Of a DNA stretch of 62,278 bases, positions 9,316 to 18,625 are shown one piece after another. The translations under genes and the position numbers were made by a program. Source of the DNA: CAZEHJ01 sp964512485 (GTDB lineage: Bacteria; Bacteroidota; Rhodothermia; Rhodothermales; UBA10348); assembly GCA_964512485.1 (NCBI GenBank), contig CAZEHJ010000011.1, forward strand, positions 1 through 62,278, read 5' to 3'. A model generated the notes under the pieces. The model did no database searches. It was given only the letters and a program-made list of their open reading frames with translations, and was not told where the DNA came from. Every line of letters begins with the position of its first letter. The stretch's first letter is position 1.

Positions 9316-11303
9316 TCAATCCGCCTCGGCACTGTGATCGATATCAAGGCCCGGCCCTGCACCTTCGGGTTCGCNNNNNNNNNNNNNNNNNNNNNNNNNN
9401 NNNNNNNNNNNNNNNNNNNNNNNNNNNNNNNNNNNNNNNNNNNNNNNNNNNNNNNNNNNNNNNNNNNNNNNNNNTCCGCCTCGGCACTGTGATCGATATC
9501 AAGGCCCGGCCCTGCACCTTCGGGTTCGCGGATTGAGAGGATCAACTCCTGAACCGACTTGTCCGGTGCAGGGAAGAACGGCGTCAGGCCCAGCGTCACA
9601 ATGAAATTGAGTGCCATTCCAACGGCACCGATGCCCTGAGGACCAATTCCGAACGCCCAGGAAGACCATCCGCCATAGACACTTCCCAGGATGTAGGTGC
9701 CTGTGAATCCGATGCCCGCAATCATGCCGAACATCGCCGGGTACGTGCCGACTCGCTTGGAGAAAATGCCGAGAACGATGGCCGGGAAGAAACTGGCCGC
9801 TGCGAGCCCGAACGCGAACGCCACGACCTGACTCACAAACCCTGGTGGATAAATTCCCAGGATGCCCGCAATCACGACGGCGAAACCGATAACCGTTCGA
9901 CCGACCAGAAGACGCTGGCTCTCGGTGGCGGCGGGATTGATGATGCGATAGTAGAGATCGTGGGCGACACTCGAAGAAATTACGAGAAGCAAGCCACTGG
10001 CTGTGGAAAGAGCTGCAGCCAGGCCCCCGGCGGCCACAAGGGCGATGATCCAGCGGGCAAGGTCAGCCATCTCCGGTGTCGCAAGCACAATGATGTCACG
10101 ATCCGGACCCACGAGCCCCGCCTGTCGCAACGCCGGTCGCCCATCCCTTCCATCGGGATTTCCGTCGAGCCACTTCTGATGATCCGTTTTGAGCTCTGCT
10201 ATCCTGGCAGCTCCCAGGTTGCCACTTCGAAACAGTTCATTTTCGTCGATCCGGTCACCGCCCGTGTAGGAGAGACGGCCGTCACCATCATCCATCCACA
10301 GGAGGAGGCCCGTCTGCTCCCACGAGTGGAACCATCCGGGAAGCTCCTGCTCGGTCTTGCCGTGCAGGCCATCGAGCATAGCATAACGGGCAAACGCCCC
10401 GATAGCCGGGGCCGTGAGATAGAGCAGTGCGATAAATAACAGGGCCCAGAACGCACTCCAGCGGGCAGCAGCGACGTTTTTGACGGTGTAAAATCGGACG
10501 ATGACGTGCGGAAGGCCCGCCGTACCGGCCATCAAGGCCAGAGTCACTGCAAAAACATTCAGCTTGTCCCAGTTTCCTATGAAGGGCTCTGTGTAGGACG
10601 CAAATCCCAGATCGGCGTGGATCTGATTCAGCTTTTCAAGAAGGGCCGTCCCTTCGCCCACCAGTTCACTTCCGAGTCCTATCTGCGGTATGGGAGTCCC
10701 GGTAAGTTGAAGGCTGATCGCAATGGCGGGAGTCAGAAATGCGGTGATGAGGACCCAGTACTGAGCGACCTGCGTCCAGGTGATTCCTTTCATGCCACCC
10801 AGTGTGGCGTAGACAAAAACGATCGCCACTCCCACGTAGACGCCAATGTTCACGTCGACTTCGAGAAATCGGGAGAACACGATTCCGACTCCGCGCATCT
10901 GACCGGCGACGTAGGTGAAGCTCACAAAAATGGCGCACACGACGGCCACGATCCGGGCGGCATTTGATCTATAACGATCCCCGATGAAGTCCGGTACGGT
11001 GTAGTGGCCGAACTTGCGCAGATACGGGGCCAGGAGCAGTGCCAACAATACGTACCCACCTGTCCATCCCATCAGGTACATCCCGCCCGCGTATCCCAGC
11101 GTCGAAATAATCCCGGCCATGGAGATGAATGAAGCGGCGCTCATCCAGTCGGCAGCGGTGGCCATCCCGTTTGCCGCCGCGGGAATGCCCTGCCCGGCTA
11201 CATAAAATCCCTTCGTATCCGAAACGCGTGACAGCCATGCGATCACGAGGTAGAGAGAAAACGTCGCCCCCACAAAAAGAAATGTCCAGGCCTGCACGCT
11301 CAT
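9316..11303 (-). CDS. Sodium:solute symporter (SSS family), DUF4212-associated
   Basis: Large subunit of a two-component Na+/solute symporter of the ActP-like VC_2705 subfamily. It has about 13 helices and begins MSVQAWTFLFVGATFSLYLV. The SSS signature region includes GGMKGITWTQVAQYWVL and GLAAALSTASGLLLVISSSV. The 4-bp ATGA overlap with the DUF4212 gene indicates coupling. The 3' part is broken by 100 Ns at 9375-9474. Collapsing the identical 55-bp flanks restores a natural end (GLDIDHSAEAD, TGA at 9316) and a 610-aa protein; reading straight through the Ns gives a false frameshifted tail to 9204. The substrate is probably a small organic acid or amino acid. Position opposite the pyrimidine operon makes beta-alanine or a pyrimidine-derived acid worth testing. 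Confidence 0.9.
9375..9474. other. Assembly gap (100 N) flanked by an exact 55-bp repeat
   Basis: Exactly 100 Ns separate two identical 55-bp blocks (9320-9374 and 9475-9529). This is the signature of two contigs ending on the same k-mer and joined by a default-size scaffold gap. One 55-bp copy plus the Ns (155 bp, not a multiple of three) is probably artificial. Confidence 0.95.
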
Positions 11304-11611
11304 GTGGCATCCTCTTCATTGAGGCGCGCCAGGTCACGATGGTGCTCCTTGTCCAATCGGTTCAGCGTGAGGGCATAAATCAGAATCAGAATCACGAAAG
11401 TGATGATGCTGCCCTGTTGAGCGAACCAGAATCCGAGAGGATATCCGCCGATGTAATAGGCATTCAATGAGTCCGCGAACAGAACTCCGGCGCCGAGCCC
11501 AACAGCTGCCCAGACGAAAAGCAGAATGGCCATGATGGTCACATTCTTCTTCCAGTAGCGGCCGATCGCGGCGGCTACTCTGGGGTCACGTTCGTCGGGT
11601 GAGTGCGTCAT
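11300..11611 (-). CDS. DUF4212 small subunit of sodium:solute symporter
   Basis: A 103-aa protein with two transmembrane helices (IMAILLFVWAAVGLGAGVLF and GSIITFVILILIYALTL) separated by YYIGGYPLGFWFAQQGS, the DUF4212 hallmark. Members of this family are always partnered with the ActP-like symporter gene found immediately downstream, here with an ATGA overlap. The N-terminus is charged and cytoplasmic (RYWKKN). It is the first gene of the operon and is divergent from the pyrimidine catabolic genes. Confidence 0.93.
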   Translation of the reverse strand: MTHSPDERDPRVAAAIGRYWKKNVTIMAILLFVWAAVGLGAGVLFADSLNAYYIGGYPLGFWFAQQGSIITFVILILIYALTLNRLDKEHHRDLARLNEEDAT

Positions 11612-11871
11612 GGTTTAGGGCGTGGGATCGGGGAAACTCGGCACCCCTGATCAAGGAATCAACGATCGAAGGGATTTGCTTCGGAAAGTGATCCCGTTCT
11701 AGTGACTCTCTTCCAGCTTGCTTTTCAGCATGAGTCGGGTAAATTGGCCTTTCCTACGCCTGGAATAGCCACAAAACCGCTATTTTGAGGCTCTGGGCAC
11801 CTGATTTGAGTCGCTTCGGGCTGAATTGGGGACTCGGGGAAAATCTTTCGCACATTCAAACCGGGATAGTT
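11612..11871. promoter_or_regulatory. Divergent intergenic region, symporter operon versus pyrimidine operon
   Basis: This 260-bp region must hold promoters for both the leftward symporter operon and the rightward pyrimidine operon. Part of it is open in the ureidopropionase frame, but the predicted residues (11785-11871) do not resemble that family's N-terminus. No operator palindrome stood out. Confidence 0.4.
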
Positions 11872-12744
11872 TTGGAAGATCGAATTGTACGAGCGGCGCT
11901 GATTCAAGCCACCTTGAGTGAGGATACCTCTGCTCCCGTCGAAAAAATCAAGGCTTCGATGATCGACAAACACGTCGCGCTGATCGAAGAAGCAGCTGAA
12001 AAGGGTGCGCAGGTCGTGTGTATGCAGGAACTGTTTTACGGACCCTATTTCGGTGCCGAACAAAATCCCAAGTGGTATTCCATGGTCGAGCAGATCCCTG
12101 ACGGCGACACCACGCGCCTGATGCAGGAACTGGCCAAGAAGCACAACATGGTCATCGTTGTGCCGATGTATGAGGAAGACCTGACCGGCCTGTATTACAA
12201 CACCGCCGCCGTCATCGAAGCGGACGGCACCTATCTGGGAAAATTCAGGAAGATCCACATCCCACACTGTCACCCGGGGTTCTGGGAGAAGTTCTACTTC
12301 CGTCCAGGCAATCTGGGCTATCCGATTTTCGATACCTCTGTCGGCAAAATCGGCGTGTATATCTGTTATGACAGGCACTTTCCGGAAGGGTGGCGCGAGC
12401 TGGGACTGAACGGTGCGGAGATCGTGTTCAATCCTTCGGCCACGGTCGCTGGCCTGAGTGAGTATCTCTGGAAACTGGAGCAGCCCGCGGCAGCGTGCGC
12501 CAATATGTATTACGTCGGCGCCATCAACCGGCCCGGAATGGAAGGGCCCTGGAATATCGGCGAGTTCTACGGACAGTCGTATTTCGCGAATCCACGCGGC
12601 CAGATCATGGTGGAAGGACCACGGACGGAAGATGCCGTAGTCGTCGCCGACCTGGACCTGAATCTCATTCGCGAAGTGCGAAATACCTGGGCTTTCTATC
12701 GGGATCGTCGTCCCGATTCGTACGAAGCGATTACCAAGCCCTGA
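11872..12744 (+). CDS. Beta-ureidopropionase (N-carbamoyl-beta-alanine amidohydrolase)
   Basis: Nitrilase-superfamily enzyme hydrolysing N-carbamoyl-beta-alanine (or the 3-aminoisobutyrate analogue) to the beta-amino acid, CO2 and ammonia: step three of reductive pyrimidine breakdown. The catalytic triad is visible: Glu in MQELFYGP, Lys in LGKFRKIHIPH and Cys in GVYICYDRHFPEG. The long stretch from HPGFWEKFYFRPGN on is typical of this subgroup. The frame is open from a TTG at 11785. I prefer TTG 11872 (LEDRIVRAALIQAT, 290 aa), since family members begin just before the RAALIQ strand; the start is uncertain. It is the first gene of the catabolic operon. Confidence 0.9.
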   Translation: MEDRIVRAALIQATLSEDTSAPVEKIKASMIDKHVALIEEAAEKGAQVVCMQELFYGPYFGAEQNPKWYSMVEQIPDGDTTRLMQELAKKHNMVIVVPMYEEDLTGLYYNTAAVIEADGTYLGKFRKIHIPHCHPGFWEKFYFRPGNLGYPIFDTSVGKIGVYICYDRHFPEGWRELGLNGAEIVFNPSATVAGLSEYLWKLEQPAAACANMYYVGAINRPGMEGPWNIGEFYGQSYFANPRGQIMVEGPRTEDAVVVADLDLNLIREVRNTWAFYRDRRPDSYEAITKP

Positions 12745-12795
12745 TCAGCGGGCTCTTCCGCTCAGCAGAAACCATCGATTGCATGTCGCGCATTC

Positions 12796-14316
12796 ATGTC
12801 ACAAACTGACATCACACAATCGGCCCTCTACAATGAGGACCTCGCTCCCGTCGCCGCAGACAAGCGGTCGTGGGGTATGTGGGCCATTGCCGCGTTGTGG
12901 GTAGGGATGGCGGTCAATATCCCGACCTATACGCTGGCTTCGGGTATGATTTCGCAGGGCATGAACTGGGGGCAGGCCCTGTTCGTGATCGCTCTCGGCA
13001 ATCTGGTGGTCCTCATCCCGATGGTCCTCAACGCGCACGCCGGGACTCGATACGGAATTCCGTTTCCTGTCATACTCAGGGCCTCATTTGGAACGATCGG
13101 AGCCAATATTCCAGCCCTGATGCGTGCTCTCGTGGCGTGTGGATGGTTTGGAATTCAGACATGGATCGGCGGATCTGCCATTTATACGCTGCACTCCATC
13201 ATATTCGATTTCGAGCCTGCGACAGCGGCTGACATGCTGCCTGTTCTTGGCCTTTCGCTGGGTCAACTTTTAAGCTTCCTTCTCTTCTGGGCCGTAAATA
13301 TTGGCGTCATTCTGGCTGGCATCAACACCATCAAGTGGCTTGAAACGCTTGCCGCTCCGTTTCTCCTGCTCGTGGGCCTGGGTTTGCTATGGTGGGCCGT
13401 TTCAGAAGGGGGTGGTTTCAGCCGGGTTCTATCCGACGAAACTGTCGCTCAGGTGCGCGGAGGACTCAGCTCGGATTTCAGTTTCTGGGCCGCTTTCTGG
13501 CCTAATCTGACCGCTATGGTCGGCTTCTGGGCAACCCTCTCGCTCAATATTCCTGATTTCACGCGGTACGCCTTCAATCAACGCCAGCAGATGCTCGGTC
13601 AATTGATCGGCCTGCCGACGACGATGACACTGTTCGCCTTCATCGGCATCACTGTCACTTCGGCGACCGTGATCATCTTTGGGGAAGCGATCTGGGATCC
13701 GGTGCTGCTTCTGGGTCGATTCGAAAGCCCGGTCGTGATCGGATTCGCACTTTTCGGACTGACCATCGCCACGCTTTCGACCAACATTGCTGCCAATATC
13801 GTCTCCCCGGCCAATGACTTTTCCAACCTGGCTCCACGGGTCATCAACTTCAAACGAGGCGGGCTCATAGCTGGCTTCATCGGCATCCTCATCTTTCCCT
13901 GGAAGCTCTACTCAGACCTGGCCAACTACATCTTTACCTGGCTCATCGGATACAGCGCATTGCTCGGTTCGATCGGAGGCGTGATGATCATTGATTATTT
14001 CGTACTGCGGAAGATGCGCCTGAATGTCGAAGAGCTCTACCGCCGTGTGGGCGAATACTCGTTCGGAGCGAGCGGAATCAACTGGAGAGCGCTGGTCGCT
14101 ATCGGGGTGGGAATCGCGGTCAACGTGCCGGGCTTCCTGCAACAGGCTTCAAACGGCAGTATCGTGGTCGCGGATTTCTTCAATTCGCTCTACACCTATG
14201 CCTGGTTCGTGAGTTTCTTCCTGGCGGGAGCCATCCACTTCGCGCTGACCCGCCTCTTTCCCGTATCTGATCCGGATTCGGACCCGGAAACCGACAAACA
14301 CACTTTTATTGACTGA
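12796..14316 (+). CDS. NCS1 family nucleobase permease
   Basis: A 506-aa, twelve-helix transporter of the nucleobase:cation symporter-1 family (PucI/Mhp1/CodB-like). The N-terminal MSQTDITQSALYNEDLAPV and KRSWGMWAIAALWVGMAVNIPTY match the NCS1 start, and ACGWFGIQTWIGG lies in the substrate-binding helix 3 region. Placement between ureidopropionase and the beta-alanine aminotransferase suggests uptake of uracil, thymine, dihydropyrimidine or hydantoin. Substrate specificity cannot be read from sequence. It starts 51 bp after the ureidopropionase stop. Confidence 0.93.
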   Translation: MSQTDITQSALYNEDLAPVAADKRSWGMWAIAALWVGMAVNIPTYTLASGMISQGMNWGQALFVIALGNLVVLIPMVLNAHAGTRYGIPFPVILRASFGTIGANIPALMRALVACGWFGIQTWIGGSAIYTLHSIIFDFEPATAADMLPVLGLSLGQLLSFLLFWAVNIGVILAGINTIKWLETLAAPFLLLVGLGLLWWAVSEGGGFSRVLSDETVAQVRGGLSSDFSFWAAFWPNLTAMVGFWATLSLNIPDFTRYAFNQRQQMLGQLIGLPTTMTLFAFIGITVTSATVIIFGEAIWDPVLLLGRFESPVVIGFALFGLTIATLSTNIAANIVSPANDFSNLAPRVINFKRGGLIAGFIGILIFPWKLYSDLANYIFTWLIGYSALLGSIGGVMIIDYFVLRKMRLNVEELYRRVGEYSFGASGINWRALVAIGVGIAVNVPGFLQQASNGSIVVADFFNSLYTYAWFVSFFLAGAIHFALTRLFPVSDPDSDPETDKHTFID

Positions 14317-14320
14317 CAGC

Positions 14321-15685
14321 ATGAGTGATATGCAGATTACTGATCAACTGGAACTGCCCGCCACAGACTACACGTCTGCGCCCTATTCCGGGCCATCGAA
14401 GGAAGAAGTCGCGGCCATGCGTGCCGAGTACGTTCACCCTTCGGTGTTCAAAATCTACGCCGATCCGATCATGATCGTCGATGGGCACATGCAATGGCTT
14501 TTTGATGACAAAGGAAAACGATATCTCGACATGCTTGCCGGTATCGTGACCGTTTCCTGTGGCCATTGTCATCCGAAGATCACACAGCGGATCCAGGATC
14601 AGGTCGCCACACTCCAACATGCGACCACGATCTATCTCCATCCGAATCTTCCGGTTCTCTCGAAGAAGCTAGCCGAAAAAATGCCGGACGGGCTGGATGT
14701 GACGTACTTCGTCAACAGCGGTAGCGAAGCCAATGAGCTGGCCATCAACATGGCCCGCGCTTATACCGGAAATACGGATGTCATCGCCTTGCGCAATGCG
14801 TATCACGGGATGTCCTCGTCATCTGCCGGGATGACTTCGCATCACACCTGGAAGCGGGATATCCCCTTGGGCTCGCGTATTCATCATACCATGTGCCCGG
14901 ATCCGTATCGGAATCCATTCGATGGCACGCCTGAAGAAGTGGCTTCAAAAAGTGTCGAGGAACTGCGCGATTTGATCCGCTTTTCTACCCCTGGTCAGGT
15001 TGCGGCGTTCATCGCCGAACCTATTCAGGGCGTGGGTGGCGTAACGGCCGGCGCAGACAATTACCTTCGCGAGGCCTATGACGTGATTCGAGAGCACGGT
15101 GGCCTGTGTATTGCGGACGAAGTGCAGACCGGATTCGGGCGAACGGGAGAGTACTACTGGGGATTCGAGAACTCAGGAGTCATTCCAGACATGGTTGTGC
15201 TGGCCAAAGGCATTGGAAACGGTGTTCCGATGGCCGCCGTCACTACCCGGCGTGAGATTGCCGAGGCCTACACCAACCGGCTTCACTTCAACACGTATGG
15301 GGGCAACCCTGTGAGTATGGCTGCAGGGCTGGCGGTTCTGGATGTCATCGATGAGGACGGTCTTCAGGAAAACTGCCGCATTGTCGGCTCCCGACTCAAG
15401 GCGGGCATGGAAGAGCTCATGAGTCGTCACGCAATTGTGGGCGATGTCCGCGGAATGGGACTGATGTTGGGCATGGAGATCGTGACCGACAAGGAATCGA
15501 AGACTCCGAACGCCGCCGCTACCGGCGCCATTCTGGAGGAATTGCGTGAACGCAGTGTTCTGGTGGGAAAAGGCGGTCTTTACGGAAACGTGCTGCGTAT
15601 CAAGCCGCCCATGTGTATCACGGCTGAAGACGCTGACTACACTATCGCGGCGCTGGATGCGTCATTGGCGGCGGCATCATCGTAA
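14321..15685 (+). CDS. Class III aminotransferase, beta-alanine/3-aminoisobutyrate:pyruvate type
   Basis: PLP-dependent class III aminotransferase of 454 aa, close to the AGXT2 / beta-alanine-pyruvate transaminase group. It should convert beta-alanine to malonate semialdehyde or 3-aminoisobutyrate to methylmalonate semialdehyde. Evidence: the class III signature GLCIADEVQTGFGRTGEYYW, the PLP lysine in VVLAKGIGNGVP, and the phosphate-binding NSGSEANELA. The start is ATG 14321 (MSDMQITDQLEL), five bases after the permease stop; a TTG at 14309 would overlap it. Operon context supports the beta-alanine role. Confidence 0.92.
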   Translation: MSDMQITDQLELPATDYTSAPYSGPSKEEVAAMRAEYVHPSVFKIYADPIMIVDGHMQWLFDDKGKRYLDMLAGIVTVSCGHCHPKITQRIQDQVATLQHATTIYLHPNLPVLSKKLAEKMPDGLDVTYFVNSGSEANELAINMARAYTGNTDVIALRNAYHGMSSSSAGMTSHHTWKRDIPLGSRIHHTMCPDPYRNPFDGTPEEVASKSVEELRDLIRFSTPGQVAAFIAEPIQGVGGVTAGADNYLREAYDVIREHGGLCIADEVQTGFGRTGEYYWGFENSGVIPDMVVLAKGIGNGVPMAAVTTRREIAEAYTNRLHFNTYGGNPVSMAAGLAVLDVIDEDGLQENCRIVGSRLKAGMEELMSRHAIVGDVRGMGLMLGMEIVTDKESKTPNAAATGAILEELRERSVLVGKGGLYGNVLRIKPPMCITAEDADYTIAALDASLAAASS

Positions 15686-15698
15686 GGAGGATATCAAG

Positions 15699-17114
15699 AT
15701 GTACGACAAGGTTATTAAAGGTGGATCCGTGGTCACTCCCGATGGCGTGATCGAAACTGATGTTGCCATTTCGGGCGAAAAGATCGCAGCCATTGGCCCC
15801 GGGCTTGAAGGAAACGAAGTCATCGATGCCGCTGGGCACTTTGTCATCCCCGGTGTGCTCGACGTTCACGTCCATCTGGCCCTTCCGTTCTGCGGAACCA
15901 CGTCATCGGACGATTACCACACTGGTACGCGTGCCGGCGCGCGAGGCGGCGTCACGACATTGATAGATTTTGCCATCCCCTACGAAGGCGATTCGCTGAA
16001 CGACGCGGCGGACAACTGGCACAGGAAGGCCGAAGGCAAGGCGCTCATCGATTACACCTTCCACATCTGCATTACCAGGTGGGATGAGCACAAGGATCAG
16101 ATCGAAGGCATGGTGGATCGGGGCTTCTCGACCTTCAAGGAATTCATGATCTACGAAAGCGAAGGTTGGCAGTCTGATGACCGAGCGCTGTTCGGGACAC
16201 TCGAAAAAATGAACGAGCTGGGAACGATGCTCCTCGTGCATGCCGAATCCTCCCGCGTGCTGGACGAGTTGATCGAGCGCCATCACACGCCTGAGCTGAT
16301 GGCCGAGTACGGCGCGCAGCTACACGCCATGTCCAGACCGAATTTCATCGAAGCCGAAGCCATTCAACGAGCGGCAAAGTGGTGCGAGATTACAGGTGGT
16401 AATCTGTACATCGTGCACATGTCCACGGGCGAAGGAGCCGATATCATTCGCGACGCCCAGAAAAGGGGTGTTCCTGTACTCGCCGAGACCTGCGCGCAGT
16501 ATCTCGTTCTCGACGACGCGATGTTCGCGCGCGAAGATGGCCACCTATACGCCTGCTGCCCGCAGATCAAGAAGCCCAAGGACATCGAGCGGCTGTGGGA
16601 AGGCATGAATACCGGCGAAGTGTCTGTCGTTTCTACCGATACGTGTACGTTCACCCGCGAGCAGAAAGCCATGTGGGAAGGCGACTTCACCAAGATCCCC
16701 ATGGGAATGCCTGGTCTGGAGACGCTTCTCCCCATCGTGTACACGCATGGCGTGAGAAAAGGACGTATCTCGATCGAACAGATGTGCGAAAAACTGTCTT
16801 CAAATCCGGCTCGCATCATGGGTCTGGCTCCGCGCAAAGGATCCATTGAAATTGGCGCGGACGCCGACATCGCAATCATACATCCGACACATGAAATTGT
16901 GGTCGATCCGGCCACGATGGAGACCAATGCAGACTGGTCCCCATTCGAAGGGTGGTCACTGGCCGGATTCTCTCGCACCACCATCTCGAGGGGAGACATC
17001 ATCGTCGACGATTATAAGGTCGTTGGCGAAATGGGCCGCGGAAAGTGGCTGTCCCGAAAAACTGCCGGCCTGACCGGCGCAAAACAAATTGAATCAGCCG
17101 AGTTATCGATATGA
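15699..17114 (+). CDS. Dihydropyrimidinase (hydantoinase)
   Basis: Binuclear-metal amidohydrolase opening dihydrouracil, dihydrothymine or hydantoins to N-carbamoyl beta-amino acids: step two of the pathway. Visible metal sites are DVHVHL, the carboxylated-lysine candidate in STFKEFMIYE, His in VHAES, His in YIVHMSTGEG and Asp in VSTDTCTF. The start is ATG 15699 (MYDKVIKGG, 471 aa), preceded by a strong AAGGAGG at 15684-15690 that overlaps the upstream stop. An upstream TTG at 15546 would run inside the aminotransferase gene and is rejected. It is coupled to the dehydrogenase gene by ATGA. Confidence 0.95.
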   Translation: MYDKVIKGGSVVTPDGVIETDVAISGEKIAAIGPGLEGNEVIDAAGHFVIPGVLDVHVHLALPFCGTTSSDDYHTGTRAGARGGVTTLIDFAIPYEGDSLNDAADNWHRKAEGKALIDYTFHICITRWDEHKDQIEGMVDRGFSTFKEFMIYESEGWQSDDRALFGTLEKMNELGTMLLVHAESSRVLDELIERHHTPELMAEYGAQLHAMSRPNFIEAEAIQRAAKWCEITGGNLYIVHMSTGEGADIIRDAQKRGVPVLAETCAQYLVLDDAMFAREDGHLYACCPQIKKPKDIERLWEGMNTGEVSVVSTDTCTFTREQKAMWEGDFTKIPMGMPGLETLLPIVYTHGVRKGRISIEQMCEKLSSNPARIMGLAPRKGSIEIGADADIAIIHPTHEIVVDPATMETNADWSPFEGWSLAGFSRTTISRGDIIVDDYKVVGEMGRGKWLSRKTAGLTGAKQIESAELSI

Positions 17115-18583
17115 GCGAAGTACTGACCACAACCATGCTGCCGAATATCATCGGCGGAGAGCGGGTTGAGAGCTCTTCTACCCGCACCCTTCCCGTCCTT
17201 GAGCCCAATACGGGCGTGTTGATCGGTGATGTACCGCTCTCAAGCGCTGCCGAACTGGACGAAGCTGTAGCAGTCGCTACCAAGGCTCAATTGGAATGGG
17301 CAAAAGTACCGATGAAAGACCGCGTTCAGGTTCTCTACAACATGAAAACGCTTGTGGAGGCTGAAAAAGACCACCTGGCAGAAATCGTCACGCGTGAGAA
17401 CGGCAAAACTCATGCGGAGTCCATGGGGAGTGTCATGCGCGCCGTTGAGTGTCTCGAGTTCGGGGTCAGCCTGCCACAGATTGCGACGGGTGACATTATG
17501 GAAGTCAGTCGCGGCGTTGAGTGTCGCACAGTCCGACGCCCCGTTGGTGTGACTGCCGTTATCACCCCGTTCAATTTCCCGTTCATGGTGCCACTCTGGA
17601 TGATTCCAATGGCGCTGGGAATGGGCAATTCCGTAATTCTTAAGCCTTCCGAACAGACGCCATTGAGCGCACTGGAAATCGGTCGCCTGCTCAAGGAGTC
17701 CGGGCTCCCGGACGGTGTCTTCTCGGTCGTCAATGGTGATCGGGAGATCGTGGAGGCGATGTGCGACCACCCCGGCATTTCGGCCATTGGTTTTGTGGGG
17801 TCAACCCGCGTGGCAAAAATTGTTTACGGACGAGGATCGGCCAACGGAAAACGCGTGCGCGCGATGGGTGGAGCAAAGAATCACCTCACTGTCGTGCCCG
17901 ATGCAGATCCTGAGATGACGGCGACTAATGTCGTCGCATCCGTCACGGGGTGCGCGGGACAACGATGCATGGCCGCAAGCGTGCTTCTCGCCGTTGGGGA
18001 CGTGGATCACATTCTGACCCTGATCAAGCAAAAGATGGAGGCACTCGTTATCGGCCGCGACATGGGGGCGATTATATCGGAGGCCGCGTATGAGCGGATC
18101 ACTGGCTATCTCGAACGCACAGAAGCCGGAGGCGCCGTGCTCGAGCTCGATGGACGCGAGGCGTCTCTCGAAGAGGCGCATCCCGGCGGTCACTATCTCG
18201 GCGCGAGCATTATCGATCACGCTTCGCCCGAACACGAAGCTTCGTGCGAGGAAATATTTGGTCCGACATTGACCATCATCCGATGCGACACGCTCGAAGA
18301 TGCGCTGGCGATTGAGAATGCCAATCCATACGGAAATGCGGCGGCTATCTACACATCGAACGGTGGTACGGCGCAGTATTTCAGCGAGCGAGCCAGTGCG
18401 GGAATGGTGGGCGTGAACATCGGTGTGCCCGTCCCGCGTGAACCATTTGCTTTCGGTGGCTGGAATGACAGCGCTTTCGGAGGTGGCGATGTGACGGGTC
18501 CAACCGCCATCGATTTCTGGTCGAAAGCCAAAAAGATCACCACCAAGTGGTCTGACCAACACCGAAGCAACTGGATGAGTTGA
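17111..18583 (+). CDS. (Methyl)malonate-semialdehyde dehydrogenase, CoA-acylating
   Basis: Aldehyde-dehydrogenase superfamily enzyme of 490 aa, MmsA/IolA type. It oxidises malonate semialdehyde to acetyl-CoA and methylmalonate semialdehyde to propionyl-CoA with NAD+ and CoA. Evidence: MLPNIIGGERVESS start, TPFNFPFMVPLWMIPMALGM, the catalytic Cys in GCAGQRCMAAS, and the C-terminal PVPREPFAFGGWNDS typical of the family. The ATG overlaps the dihydropyrimidinase stop (ATGA). It closes the route from pyrimidine carbon to central metabolism. Confidence 0.95.
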   Translation: MSEVLTTTMLPNIIGGERVESSSTRTLPVLEPNTGVLIGDVPLSSAAELDEAVAVATKAQLEWAKVPMKDRVQVLYNMKTLVEAEKDHLAEIVTRENGKTHAESMGSVMRAVECLEFGVSLPQIATGDIMEVSRGVECRTVRRPVGVTAVITPFNFPFMVPLWMIPMALGMGNSVILKPSEQTPLSALEIGRLLKESGLPDGVFSVVNGDREIVEAMCDHPGISAIGFVGSTRVAKIVYGRGSANGKRVRAMGGAKNHLTVVPDADPEMTATNVVASVTGCAGQRCMAASVLLAVGDVDHILTLIKQKMEALVIGRDMGAIISEAAYERITGYLERTEAGGAVLELDGREASLEEAHPGGHYLGASIIDHASPEHEASCEEIFGPTLTIIRCDTLEDALAIENANPYGNAAAIYTSNGGTAQYFSERASAGMVGVNIGVPVPREPFAFGGWNDSAFGGGDVTGPTAIDFWSKAKKITTKWSDQHRSNWMS

Positions 18584-18625
18584 GCCTGAGCAGGAGTCAA
18601 CACGCGCTTATCCCGAACCGAACGC

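Noticed and set aside
11725..12378. 217-codon open frame on the minus strand
   Set aside because: Antisense to the ureidopropionase gene, which has all catalytic motifs; the residues look non-protein-like.
17801..18562. 253-codon minus-strand frame
   Set aside because: Mirror of the semialdehyde dehydrogenase coding sequence.
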